From contig NC_053119.1 in assembly GCF_010015445.1 (NCBI RefSeq), positions 29,436,383 through 29,500,382 on the forward strand: DNA of 64,000 nt, written 5' to 3'. Shown here piece after piece: positions 11,440 to 22,217 of this stretch. The notes beneath the pieces were generated by a model. That model was not told the origin of the DNA. It did no database searches and was given only the letters and a program-made list of their open reading frames with translations. This DNA comes from Perca fluviatilis. Lineage: Eukaryota > Chordata > Actinopteri > Perciformes > Percidae. Numbering within the stretch: position 1 is the first letter of the stretch; every line of letters starts with the position of its first letter. A program made the position numbers and the translations under genes.

Positions 11440-11690
11440 GTACTGAACTGTGGCCTTGCTAGAGTCCTTGATGATTGCTGGGGGGGCTCCCACTTGAAGC
11501 AGGGCTCCAGGCCAGTCATTATTCATGACAGGGTGTCATCCAGGGCAAGGCTGTTCCTGGTCTTGTTGAGTCCCACCACAGAAAATACTCTCTCCACATC
11601 AGCAATTGAATGGGTTAGCACCAGGACAATCTTTGCAAATGTGGCAAGGCTTACACCTGTCACCTGTGAAGAATGAGCCAAGAACACAGT
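11440..11690 (-). pseudogene. hAT transposase C-terminal fragment
   Basis: On the minus strand this reads FAKIVLVLTHSIADVERVFS followed by VVGLNKTRNSLALDD, which matches the C-terminal dimerisation region of hAT transposases (the S-x-x-x-ERVFS block). Further downstream, near 11490-11510, LEPCFKWEPPQ closes the reading. Only this end is left. Confidence 0.65.
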
Positions 11691-12704
11691 GGAAATAAGC
11701 TCTCAAGTAGTATTTTTTTTTTTTTGATTCCTTTTTTGCCTTTGATAGATAAGTATAGGTTGATAGACATAATGCATGCATCTATATGATGCCTTGTATA
11801 TACAGTATATCCTCTTACTAAATTATGTTCACAAAGCTGTCGAAATGCCTTTAATATAACAACTCACACAAAACGAATAAGCAAACGTTATTTAAAGTTT
11901 AAGAGCATAAATGGTTCATTCCAGAATTGGAGGACATTTCATGTCCCACCTATGAAATTTCAAATAATCTATGTACAATATACAAAAAAATGCAGTCATT
12001 GTGTAAAAAACACTTGTCTAAATATAAATAGACTTGAAGATTTTTTTTCTTCAAAAATATTATTGAAAATAAAAAATATGTCTCTAGCACCCACTTAAGT
12101 GCCATTTTTGTCTTGTCCCACCTTCTAGATGACTAAATTCAATGTTAAATACAACTATTAAAATACATTTTAAATATCCTTTTTTTGTATTATTTTGTTT
12201 ATATATGCCTCTCTAGAGATTTTGCTATAAAATGATGCCCCACAACATTCGTGCAACCCTAGCCCCCGGGAAAAGCGCCATGTCTTAAGCAACCATGGGC
12301 TTAGCGGCCAACGGTCCAGAAAGACTTTTCCCATAGACTTCGCATGGCGAAAGAAACCTCTATATTTCAGCAGATCATTTTTTGGGGGTACATCAACTTA
12401 ACAGCCCGAACACTTAAAGGGTCCTTGTTTAAAACGTCACATTTTTAACATTTTTAAATTTCACTAGTAGCCGAATCCAGAGTTATTAAACTAGGCATGA
12501 TGAACGCGCATAATGAATGCAAGCAGACCTGCCCTGCACTGTGCATGCTCATATGATGGTTCTCCCGATGTCCTGTAATAATAGATATGGCTAATGGTTG
12601 TAATTCACTTCAATGTGTTCTATTAGTACATCCATGGTATTATCTTATGATACATCCGAGGGATGTATGAATGTAAGCCTGTAACGTGGATGAGAGATGA
12701 AGCC
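11691..12704. other. No gene; AT-rich sequence
   Basis: No supported coding frame. TTCGTGCAACCCTAG near 12249 is related to the TGCAACCCTGTTACC motif seen at 17412 and 17738. Confidence 0.4.
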
Positions 12705-13531
12705 ATGGATGTATTAAAGGGGTGATAGAATGCAAAACTACTTTTACCCTGTCATAGTTGAATAACGACAGTTCGGTGGGTAAATAGGACATACATAGAA
12801 GCTCAAAATCCCATTGACACCCCTTTACTATGAAAATCTCATGTTTTGAAACTACCGCTAAAAACGGGTGAATCTCAACAAAGCTGGAAGTTGACGTCAA
12901 CCTCCCAAGACCTGTAACTTTGTCACGATGGGTGTATTAAGAGAACGGTCACGCCCCAACATTTACATGTTGCTACACAACTGACCTGAGATCAGGTAGT
13001 CTTCTGAATCTAGGTTGCGCAGATCTCTGCTATTCCATTACAATATTCACTTCTGAAACTTTTTTAATGTGAGAAATCAACTATGTAAAGCTCAAATATG
13101 GGCCGGTTTACGAAAATGGATGGCTAATTGCAAATATTGTCCGACTGTGTGTCGGAGTTCAGCGGCCGGTGCTGCCTGTGTTGTTGCCTCCCCGCCTGGC
13201 CTGCCTTCCTTCACAGACCCCGGCCTGCTATGAGGTACTTGGAGCTCCGTCACGGCTGGCAGCCCACAGCACTCCATACCCGTGCAAATTCACCGTCTTT
13301 TGGGCTAATGGACAACCAAACGCCGCTGCTCTGACAGAGCTCCAGAGCCTGCAACTCCTCTCTTCCTGCTAGCTAAATGCCCGGTGTATGTGAGTCAGAG
13401 CGCGGTCAGCGAGCTTGTTAGGCCAGCAATCTCTTACCACAGTTCCAGTTAATCTTTTAATGTGTGTAATTACAATGTGTTGAGTAATTTAAACAAACGA
13501 TTGGGGAAATAAACGCCGCTTGTCGGCGAGT

Positions 13532-13574
13532 CTCATTGATAGAGCCTGCGGCTGGATGCAGCTCTATCAATGAG
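13532..13574. repeat. 14-bp-arm hairpin in TTAA element copy 2
   Basis: CTCATTGATAGAGC (13532-13545) and its exact inverse (13561-13574), with a 15-bp spacer. Same hairpin and same spacer length as at 10737-10779 in copy 1. Confidence 0.8.
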
Positions 13575-13957
13575 AGCTAGCCAGCCTCCTCTTAGAATTC
13601 CTCTGAAATTCACAAATATTCATTAACTTGAAATCGGACACCGTTGTTAGCTTTATAAGACATTTAGCTAGATGTTGTATAAGTGGAGTGACGAAATTCA
13701 AAATGTAAATATATGTATGTATAAATATGTTAATAGTTGGTTTTAACCTAATCTATCTGAAAGAAACAGGAAGAGAGGGGGAGAGAAATAACCAGCTGTT
13801 TTTACCTTAGTAGTCATTCTAGATTCCATTCCTATTTTCATAACCTGACTGCAGCATACAATTTATTATTTAAAACATAAGCATGGTTTTAACTTTTTAC
13901 AACCTAACAGTAGCTAGGATTGAAGGGAAAGTTGCAGCTAACGAAAGCCCTAATCTT

Positions 13958-14320
13958 CACAAATATTCATTAATTTGAAATCGGGACACCGTTGTTAGCT
14001 TTATAAGACATTTAGCTAGATGTTGTATATGTGGCGTGACGAAATTCAAAATGTAAATATACTCGAATTACGCCGAAAATGAAGCTAACTATCAGTGATT
14101 TGTAGCTACACAGGTAGCTAGGATTGAAGGGACAGTTGCAGCTAACGAAAGACCTAATCTTCACAAATATTCATTAATTTGAAATCGGACACCGTTGTTA
14201 GCTTTATAAGACATTTAGCTAGATGTTGTATACGTGGCGTGACGAAATTCAAAATGTAAATATACTCGAATTACGCCGAAAATGAAGCTAACTATCCGTG
14301 ATTTCTAGCTACAAATCACG
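13958..14320 (+). repeat. Tandem repeat, ~204-bp period, inside TTAA element copy 2
   Basis: CACAAATATTCATTAATTTG at 13958 recurs at 14162; a further diverged copy lies at about 13611. Shared blocks include CACCGTTGTTAGCTTTATAA, GACGAAATTCAAAATGTAAA and ATTACGCCGAAAATGAAGC. The unit corresponds to the inverse of the 167-bp unit in copy 1. Confidence 0.75.
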
Positions 14321-14900
14321 GGCTACATCCAGCTGCAGGCTCTATCAATGAGACTCGCGGACAAGCGGTGTTTATTTCCCCAATCGTTTGTTTAAATAAC
14401 TCAACACATTATAATTACACACATTAAAAGATTAACTGGAACTGTGGTAAGAGATTGCTGGCGTAACAAGCTCGCTGACCGCGCTCTCGCTCACATACAC
14501 GGGCCATTTAGCTAGCAGTAAGAGGGGAGTTGCAGGCCCTGGAGCTCTGTCAGGGCAGCAGCGTTTGGTTGTCCATTAGCGCAAAAAACAGTGACTTTGC
14601 GCGGGTATGGAGTGCTGTGGGCTGCCAGTCGTGATGGAGCTCCAAGCACCTCATAGCAGGCCGGGGTCTGTGAAGGAAGGCAGGCCGGGCGGCGAGGCAG
14701 CAACGCAGGCAACACTGGCCGCTGAACTCCGACACACAGTCTTACCAAATTTGCAATTGGCCATAAATTTTTCGGAAAACGGCCCATATTTGAGCTTTAT
14801 ATAGTTGATTTCTCGCTAAAAAAAGTCTCAGAAGTGAATTTAATAACGAAATAGCCCGATAAACAATGTATAACTTTGCAGTGTCTGAAATTTGAGACCG

Positions 14901-16681
14901 GGGGCCTGTTTCACAAAAGCAGAATATATAAATCCAGGATAAGTGATAAAGCGAGGCTTTACCTAGTCTAACCTGTGCTGCCTGGCTTGGTGCGTTTCAC
15001 GAAGGCCAAGCCAGGCTGAGGAGGAGAAACTAGGTCGAGCCAGGCTGAAGTCATTCAGATAGATGCGCGTCCACGGCTTTCCTCAAAAGACCGCAAGGTC
15101 GATCACAGATTTACTGATGCCACAATGGAGAATACACTGATGACGTGAAACACATTATTTGTATACAAAGAAAAGAAACACGGCCGCTGTAGTGAAAAAG
15201 CGAGAGAAAGCGAGGAAGACGATCACGGACCGACTGAATGCGTAATTGTAGCCTAAACACATTAACTGACCACTGCTCTGAAATGAAACCATCATAATCA
15301 TTCCATTCAAGGATTAGGCTACTAATCATTTGCACAAATTAACAGTTGTACTCTTTGCCTTAAAAGTGAGCAGAAGATAATTTTACTCAGGAAATTTACA
15401 ATGAAGATCAATTTTCTACAACGCTAGAATATGATGCGTAAATATCTCTTTCACTCTGTTCCTCTCCCTCTCTCTCATGGGCTACAATACAAGTTTCCTA
15501 AGTCATATTAACTTCCACTGCTCGCTTTTAATGCAAAGTTAACTGTTCGTTTTTGCAAATGACAGTGACTCATTGAATGCTTTCAGTTAAGAGCAGTATT
15601 TCATAAATGTATATTTTTAGACTATCATTCAGTCTGTCCGCTATTATCTGCCACACTTTTTTTCGCATTTCATTTTTTTTTTTTTTATAGAGGCCGAGTT
15701 TCCTTCTCTACATATTATATGCCTTGCTCCCTGTATATATGGACATAGAAAATAAAGACACTGAAGAAATTGGACTCTGAAATCTAGAAACTATGAAGAT
15801 AATTAAGTGATAAATTCCATGCACACTGTAAACATGAATGGAACAGAGTATATTCATCAGTTATTTCCCCCCAGCAATATATAAGGTCAAAAACCATTGA
15901 GGTGTCCTCTCCCTGTTGTTCCATGAATGTACAGTAGCCTACATCACTAGATAGTTACTGGTCCAGTGAACTAAGACTATCATTTGGGAGGATTGTACAA
16001 TTAGGATATGTTCTTAAAATTGTACAATCCTCCCAAATTATATTCCCAGTTTACTGGACAACATAACTTGTGTGCTAAGAATGCCAAATACAATGCAAAT
16101 GGAAGTGGAACAAACATGATCCTTAATAAAAAAAAAATTAATCAACTAAAATAATTCAAGGGCATTGGTCAACTATAGAAATGTACAGCATTGTATGTAT
16201 TGCCCTTAGTAACAGACTTCATTTAAAACACATTTGAAATGTTATCAGCCTTTTCTAATTATCTCAACAACTGCCATAATATATTCATCAAACTTCTAAC
16301 AACAATATGTGAACAGCAGTCTTCATACAGCAATATAACAGTAACAATGACTGTCACATGAATAATTCTAAATAAAAAAATAATGGTCACAACTTTAAAT
16401 AATATTAGTAGTTAAATGAACAGCAATATGCACCTGTTGTATTTTAATCCAGGCTGATAATAACAATAGGGTAAAACCACTGCTGGGTGATCAGAAAAGG
16501 CTCCAGGATTAAATAAATCCTGACTGTTAGCCTGGTCGGGAGCAGGCTAGCTGCACAGAATAAATCTCCATGGTGATTTATGTGCCTCTGCTTTCGTGAA
16601 ACCGAATCAAGGCTTAATTCATCCAGGATAACTGGGAAATCCCGGCTTAATCCCTTATCTTGGTTTTGTGAAACAGGCCCC
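14901..16681 (+). mobile_element. GGGGCCTGTTTCAC-ended DNA element, copy A
   Basis: Starts GGGGCCTGTTTCACAAAAGC at 14901 and ends TTTTGTGAAACAGGCCCC at 16681, so it has short perfect terminal inverted repeats of about 18 bp. Inside are the paired CAGGCTG/CAGCCTGG motifs near each end. It is 1,781 bp with no credible transposase frame and sits within TTAA element copy 2. A near-full-length inverse copy lies at 29241-31006. The TSD is ambiguous: a two-base CG here, or three bases at copy B. PIF-Harbinger or a related superfamily is possible but not shown. Confidence 0.75.
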
Positions 16682-17411
16682 CGCTGTCGAGTCTCCAATG
16701 TGTTTCTATGTAGTTTGCTCAAACCAATCAGCACGTAGCTCATTCTGAATATTCATGAGCATACCATATTTGGAAGAAAAGCTCTTGTTCCAAATAGAGC
16801 CATATTCACAGGGTAGTTAAGGGCCTAATAAAATAGCATTCGGGCAATTTTCAACCCAACCAATGTTACATACCCTATTAGGAGACCTTAAGGAACAGTG
16901 TAAAATACCCTATATAATCATTCTATCACCCCTTTAAGAGAAGTTCTGTTCACGAAACTGCAGGCTAACCTTAGTAGCTAGCGCTGGCTAGTATCTAGCT
17001 AGTATCTAGCTAGTAGCACGACATAATGATGACATCTCTTTGGTTGTCTAAATGCATCCATTGTTTATTAAGATAAGTATGTAAACGATCAGGAACAACG
17101 AAAACACAATGTTTAACGTTAGCAAATATTTCAGACAATGAAACAGCCATTTATACCATTGATGTATTAAGAGAACAAATTATACTTGTAAGAGACACGA
17201 GAGAGAAGCTCTTAAACGCGCATGTTGCTACCAGTTGCTACGACAACACAAACAAACTGTTGCTAGTGCGCATATCCGTCGTGACGTCATGGGCCAGTCA
17301 ACGCGGAAGAGCCGAGCTCCATGATTGCTTTATGCGATTTTGAGCACTCTTATTGGAATGAACGGGGCTTCGCGCCGAACGCTTTATCCAGTTCTCTTAA
17401 TACATCCATTG

Positions 17412-17752
17412 TGCAACCCTGTTACCGAAACATATTTAGCCTGGCAGAAAAAGAAAAAAACAGTGAGATGATGACATGATTCACTAAGCAGTTTTCCACC
17501 AGAATGGGTAGAACAAAGGTATGTTCTCTTTTCGATTTTTCATATTATTATACAACTTTTAACCTTGATTGAATTTGTCACTCTAATCAATGTATCCCTG
17601 TTACACTTATCAGACTAAGACAAATTCATTTAAAGGTTTTCTTCTTTTTTTACATAAGTAAGTTTGTCCTAAAGATGACAGTAAGAGCTAGCTGTTTAGC
17701 TTCTATTCATGAGAACAAGCTAACATTAGCATTCATTTGCAACCCTGTTACC
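17412..17752 (+). repeat. TGCAACCCTGTTACC direct repeats around exon 1 of the transposon-derived gene
   Basis: The 15-base motif occurs at 17412-17426 and again at 17738-17752, on either side of the first coding exon at 17504. GCAACCCTGTTAC occurs once more at 28126-28138, beyond the last coding block. All are on the + strand. They could be subterminal motifs of the parent element or promoter sites; nothing in the sequence decides. Confidence 0.55.
17504..17518 (+). CDS. Candidate first coding exon of the transposon-derived gene
   Basis: ATG GGT AGA ACA AAG followed by a good donor, GTATGTTC. A short basic start followed at once by a donor suits the second exon, which lacks its own start. 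Joined simply to the acceptor at 22842/22843 the frame is off by one base, so either the junction has mutated or another exon lies between. Confidence 0.45.
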
Positions 17753-17760
17753 ATAATTAC

Positions 17761-18110
17761 AGTAAATTCAATTCAATTTTATTTATAGTATCAAATCATA
17801 ACAAGAGTTATCTCAAGACACTTTACAGATGGAGTAGGTCTAGACCACACTATAATTTACAAAGTCCCAACAATTCTAGTAATTCCCCCAAGAGCAAGCA
17901 TTCAGTGCAACAGTGGCGAGGAAAAACTCCCATTTAGGAAGAAACCTCTTGGTAGGCGGTGTCTGACGGTGCCGGTTGGGGATGTGATGAACAGTGGCAA
18001 TAATAGTCACAATAAAGATAATGGAACAGTGACTACAAATGGTAGTCGTAGTAGTTCATGGGTTGAATCTCCTTCAATCCACTCATAAGGGACGCGTGTT
18101 TTAGGCCACA
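17761..18110 (+). repeat. High-copy fish repeat (TTCAATTTTATTTATAGTATC type)
   Basis: The text starting AATTCAATTTTATTTATAGT, followed by CACTTTACAGATGGAGTAGG and AGTGGCGAGGAAAAACTCCC, is a repeat I recognise from many fish introns, probably the 3' part of a retroposed family. It has no coding capacity. Confidence 0.5.
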
Positions 18111-18547
18111 ACATTTTTTGTCACATAGAGCAAACATCTCCTCACTATCCGCGAGCTGCCTGTCCCCTGAACATACTGTAAAAAAAAACGCAGTCTCTGT
18201 AGACAGCCAAGGCTCCACACACGACAACAAAAACAAACTGGCCAACATGCACCACCAAAAATAACAAACAGTCTTCCAGCGTTCCAGCCAATAACCGACA
18301 AGAAGGACTTGGGGGAGGGGGTTAGGGGGTTAGTGCATGGAAGCAAGGAATGGAGGGAGAGGGGACGGGATGAGGAGGAGCGAGGGGCGAGCATATGTTG
18401 TTTAACACAAATTTTGTCTTCAATGTGAGAAAAATTATATAAAGATGAGGAAAGTGAGCTAAGTAATCAAAATATGTATATCAGCTTTAAAACAGTATCT
18501 GAATTTTTACATACTGTATTTTACAGAATATATTTGTTTCCCCTTTT
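18111..18547. other. No gene seen (intron 1 of the transposon-derived gene)
   Basis: Contains a G-rich run near 18309-18365. A minus-strand open frame of about 100 codons here has no motif and is probably chance. Confidence 0.4.
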
Positions 18548-18669
18548 TGTCATGCCTGCTCCTGTGTCAAGTTATTGTTTTACGTTTTGGTTCTCATTGT
18601 TGTAGATTCTTTCCATGTCCGGTTTTATTTTGAAGGTTTCTGTTAGTGTTCTTAGTTACTTCCTGTTTG
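18548..18669 (+). mobile_element. Left LTR, truncated
   Basis: TGTCATGCCTGCTCCTGTGT onward is identical by eye to 22218-22339. It stops in CCTGTTTG and passes directly into RT coding sequence. Confidence 0.85.
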
Positions 18670-18868
18670 CTAATTTCTATCGGAAATTTGTGAGAAACTT
18701 CAGTTCTGTTGCTGCACCATTGCATAAACTGACCTCTTCCAAGACTAGGTTCGAGTGGACTCCTCAAGCCGACTCTGCCTTCCAGTCCCTGAAAGAACGT
18801 TTTGTGACGGCTCCGGTTCTGACCATGCCTGATCCCTGCCGACAGTTTGTGGTGGAGGTGGATGCATC
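18670..18868 (+). pseudogene. gypsy RT C-terminal/RNase H start
   Basis: Codes [20 protein letters not shown], then an [18 protein letters not shown] block and QFVVEVDAS, the junction of RT and RNase H in gypsy pol. The VDAS block holds the first RNase H acidic residue. The frame is open up to the hAT insertion and resumes at 20409. Confidence 0.85.
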
Positions 18869-20400
18869 CAGAGGTTAAATTGGGCCGGAGCGCACCGGAG
18901 CGCAGCTCCGCCTCCTCAGGTCCAGTATACACCCTGCCGGAGCTCAGCTCCGTCTCCTTCAGCATCAAACATTTTGCCGGGGCTTCAGCCCCAAATGTAT
19001 TTTGAAGTGTTGACTGACAAATATGAAACTGGACGTCGCTTTGTGCCCATTCTCGCTGTAAAAGCTGGGCAGCTTCAGGTTTATGGATGCGCTCTGCTGG
19101 CGATATGCTGCGCGGCAAATGTGTCGCGTTTGTGCTCAGTGCATTTCTGTCATAAGTTTCGGGTTTCCACCTCCGATGTAGAGCAGCGTGCAGCCACTTC
19201 CCTAAACGCGTCTCAAACGGCTCTATGTCTGTCGGACGGTCTGAGATCTACCGTATCAGCAGACCAATCACGTAATGCGCGCGCAGACTTACGGTGCAGG
19301 TACATTATTTTCTGAAATATAGTGACTTTATTCTTGTAGGCTAATAGCCTATTATAACTTTATTTTTCACAAAATATCACGACTCCTCCAAATCTCAGAG
19401 AGCACAGGTGGGATGAGTTATATTTTGAATGTGCACAAGTCAACTCAAGTTTTGGACATGAGCAGAAATCTTGTTCAAACATCTGAAATATTACAGTCCA
19501 GGGATTTATTAAATGAATAATGTATCACTGAGGTGAAAAATTGTCATATGCACATTTACAGAGGTTACTTCCCCAACAAAAGATGCAAAAGAGGGAAGAA
19601 TAAATTAGGCCTAAGCTACATGTGTGCTGACTCAGATATAATTAGAAAAGTCGATCTAAAGGAGAATAAATAGATGAATGCAATACAGAATGCCTGACAG
19701 CCTTACTGCAATATTTTCCATTATGTTTTTATTTTTGGATTGTAATGTTTCCCTTTACATAAAGATATTTCAGGCATATTTATTCAGAAAAAGGTAGAAG
19801 TAGATGCATACAAATTCACCAAAATGCAGGAAATATAGTGTTTAATGCTAAAAAAAATTCCCCCTCCCCCAGACCCCCACATCATAAGTCAGCACACAAA
19901 TCTGTAAGCAAAACCTTGGCCTTTGGGCTGCCAGGCCAGTTATGATTAGACCAAATGTTGGTGCCATCTAACAAACTGGAAGCTAAAATGAACATACACT
20001 GGCTATTAACAAGCTGGGCAAGCCAATCACTGTTAAAAAGGCTATAATAGTGGTTTCTGATTCTCTTAAATCAACATAATTTTCTTGTTTAAAAAGATGT
20101 TTACATATTTGCCAACCAATATTTTCAAACATGTTCAATTTCATACATTTTCCAAGGTTGAAATCCGTTGTCTGCCTGTTAACATTAGCCTATAAAAGGT
20201 AAGAAATAATAATAAAGTAAGTGAATTGTAAAGTATTTCTCTTTGTTTGAACTAATCAACCCTACCTTACACATTAATACTGGAAAAAGTGCCCCTTTGG
20301 TGTAAAAACACATTAAGTAATTTTACGGCGCGATTTTGAATGACGACCATTCCCCGTAAATAAGGGCTCCCCCTACCTACAAAAGCCAATTTAACCACTG
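18869..20400. mobile_element. hAT element nested in gypsy
   Basis: Ends are CAGAGGTTAAATTGG at 18869 and, inverse, CCAATTTAACCACTG ending at 20400. It is flanked by the same eight bases, GATGCATC, at 18861-18868 and 20401-20408. CA-G-starting ends and an 8-bp TSD define hAT. The TSD is itself a perfect palindrome. The 1,532-bp interior has no transposase, so it was moved in trans. A frame from 18974 to 19315 has no motif. Confidence 0.9.
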
Positions 20401-20740
20401 GATGCATCCAATGTTGGGCTGGGGGCGGTCCTCTCCCAACGCCTTCCCTCGGATGGTAAGCTGCATCCCTGTGCTTTCCTGTCCCATAAACTGTCTCCTG
20501 CAGAGAGGAACTACGATGTTGGCAACCGGGAGTTGCTGGCCGTGAAAGTGGCATTGGAGGAGTGGCGACATTGGTTGGAGGGGGCGGAGCTTCCTTTCCT
20601 GGTCTGGACTGACCACAAGAACCTGGAGTATCTACGGTCTGCAAGACGGCTGAACTCTCGGCAAGCCAGGTGGGGGTTGTTTTCGCTAGATTCAACTTTA
20701 CTCTGTCTTATCGTCCTGGTTCCAAGAACGCGCAAGCCCG
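20401..20740 (+). pseudogene. gypsy RNase H region
   Basis: After the TSD the frame continues through [35 protein letters not shown] and [10 protein letters not shown], the standard gypsy RNase H blocks. A one-base loss near 20681 (where ARWGLF is read) shifts the frame, and the remainder is read in another frame. Confidence 0.85.
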
Positions 20741-22160
20741 ATGCCTTGTCTCCGTCTGTTTGACCCTGGTTCAGTCCCCAAGTCGGAGGAGACAATCCTT
20801 CCTGCATCCTGCGTTATTGGTGCTGTTTCATGGGAGGTGGAAGAGAGAGTCAAAGGTGCTACTGTTAACTTACCTGTCCGGTCGGTTGCCCGCCGAACCG
20901 CTTGTTTGTCCCTCACGAGCTCAGGTCTACAGTGGTCCCCCTCCAGTATGTTGTCGTGTCATCCTGGAGTGAAGAGAACCGTTTATGTGGTGCGTCAACA
21001 GTTCTGGTGGCCTGGGGTTGTGGATACTGTGAAGGAGTACGTGGCAGCTTGTCCAGTGTGTGCCCAGAACAAGTCTTCTCATCGACCCCCCGCTGGATTG
21101 CTCCATCCGCTTCCTGTTCCCTCTCGACCGTGGTCTCACATATCGCTGGACTTCGTCACAGGTTTGCCTCTCTCTGAGGGTAACACCACTATCCTCACCA
21201 TTGTAGATAGGTTCTCCAAGATGGTTCATTTTGTTCCGTTGCCCAAGTTACCCTCTGCCAAAGAGTTGGCGGAGATAATGCTTTCCAATGTGTTCAGGCT
21301 ACATGGACTTCCCAAGGACGTGGTGTCAGATCGGGGACCCCAGTTCGTCTCACGATTCTGGAAGGCGTTCTGCAGTCTCATTGGGGCCACCGTGAGTCTC
21401 TCATCTGGCTATCATCCACAGTCCAACGGACAGACTGAACGGCTGAACCAGGAGTTGGAGGCGGGTCTTCGCTGCCTGTCCTCCAGGAATCCAGCTAGCT
21501 GGAGCAAGCAACTGATTTGGGTGGAATACGCCCACAACACCCTGCCCTGCTCCTCTACCGGTCTTACTCCGTTCCAGTGTGTCTACGGATACCAACCCCC
21601 CATCTTTTCTGCGCTGGAACGTGAGGTGGGGGTTCCGGCAGCCCAAGCCGTGGTTCGCCGTTGTCAGAGGACGTGGACCAGGGCGCGCCAAGTTTTGCTT
21701 CACAAGTCTTCCGAGTACAAGGCGGCTGCGGATCGTCGGAGATCCAAGGCTCCTACCTACACTCAAAGTCAGAAAGTTTGGCTTAGTACCCGGGACCTTC
21801 CCCTCCGCATCGAGAGCCGTAAGTTGGCACCCCGTTTTGTTGGTCCATTTCCTGTGAGGAAAGTTATTAATCCTGTTTCTGTGAGGCTAACACTTCCTAG
21901 GACCATGAAGGTGCATCCCACCTTCCATGTGAGCCGAATCAAGCCGGTTCTGGCGAGTCCGCTGGTTCCTGAGGCTCCGGCCCCTCCTCCTCCTCGCATC
22001 ATCGATGGGGGTCCCGTGTATACGGTTAAGAAACTTCTGGCCGTCAGGGAAGCGGCAGGGGTCGTCAGTACCTTGTGGACTGGGAGGGCTATGGACCAGA
22101 AGAGAGATCATGGGTGTCGTCCAGCAACATCTTGGACCCTGATCTCATTCGTGACTTTCA
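20741..22160 (+). pseudogene. gypsy integrase and chromodomain-like tail
   Basis: A long open frame holds the whole integrase. The zinc-binding part ends in CPVCAQNK (about 21052-21075). The catalytic acidic residues lie in HISLDFVTGLP (21137), VVSDRGPQFVSRFW (21319) and YHPQSNGQTERLNQELE (21410-21460), giving the DD35E arrangement. A GPFPVRKVINPVSVRLTLP block (about 21843-21900) and HPTFHVSRIKP follow. The chromodomain-like tail (YLVDWEGYG) starts near 22065 but in another frame, so the long frame ends in unrelated residues. The part before the zinc finger is also shifted, so no intact polyprotein exists. Confidence 0.85.
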
Positions 22161-22217
22161 TCACCTCCATCCTGCGGATCCTGGGCCGTCGGGTGTCGGC
22201 TCTTGAGGGAGGGGTAC

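Larger units (their letters stand above)
13040..14850. repeat. Long inverted repeat, ~520-bp arms, inside TTAA element copy 2
   Basis: 13040-13560 and 14324-14850 are inverse copies. Shared blocks in reverse order include CTATGTAAAGCTCAAATATG / CATATTTGAGCTTTATATAG, GACTGTGTGTCGGAGTTCAG / CTGAACTCCGACACACAGTC, CACAGACCCCGGCCTGCTAT and ATTGGGGAAATAAACGCCGC. The spacer is about 760 bp. Small open frames in the arms occur in mirrored pairs and are not genes. Transcribed as one RNA, this would fold into a hairpin several hundred base pairs long. Confidence 0.85.
12718..16933 (-). mobile_element. TTAA-flanked DNA element, copy 2 (inverted relative to copy 1)
   Basis: Starts AGGGGTGATAGAATGCAAAA at 12718 and ends AATCATTCTATCACCCCT at 16933, flanked by TTAA at 12714-12717 and 16934-16937. 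Its left end matches the inverse of the right end of copy 1 (9040-11394) and vice versa, so it is the same family in the opposite orientation. Removing the 1,781-bp insertion at 14901-16681 leaves about 2.4 kb, close to copy 1. The interior holds a long inverted repeat, a hairpin and a ~204-bp tandem array. No transposase was seen. Confidence 0.8.
12705..17404. mobile_element. Small MITE split by TTAA element copy 2
   Basis: ATGGATGTATTAA at 12705-12717 is interrupted by a 4.2-kb element; the sequence resumes GAGAAG at 16938, giving ATGGATGTATTAAGAGAAG. The inverse, GTTCTCTTAATACATCCAT, lies at 17386-17404. These are the two ends of a MITE of about 480 bp without the insertion. A further GATGTATTAAGAGAAC lies at 17161. 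No TSD was identified with confidence. Confidence 0.6.

Noticed and set aside
13092..14804. Protein-coding genes on both strands between 13092 and 14804
   Set aside because: The open frames are mirrored in the two arms of an inverted repeat and show no protein motif.
18594..19118. A 174-codon minus-strand frame across the gypsy/hAT junction
   Set aside because: It is antisense to the RT tail and crosses the boundary of a later insertion, so it cannot be an old gene.
20267..20695. A 142-codon minus-strand gene
   Set aside because: Antisense of the gypsy RNase H region and the end of the nested hAT element.
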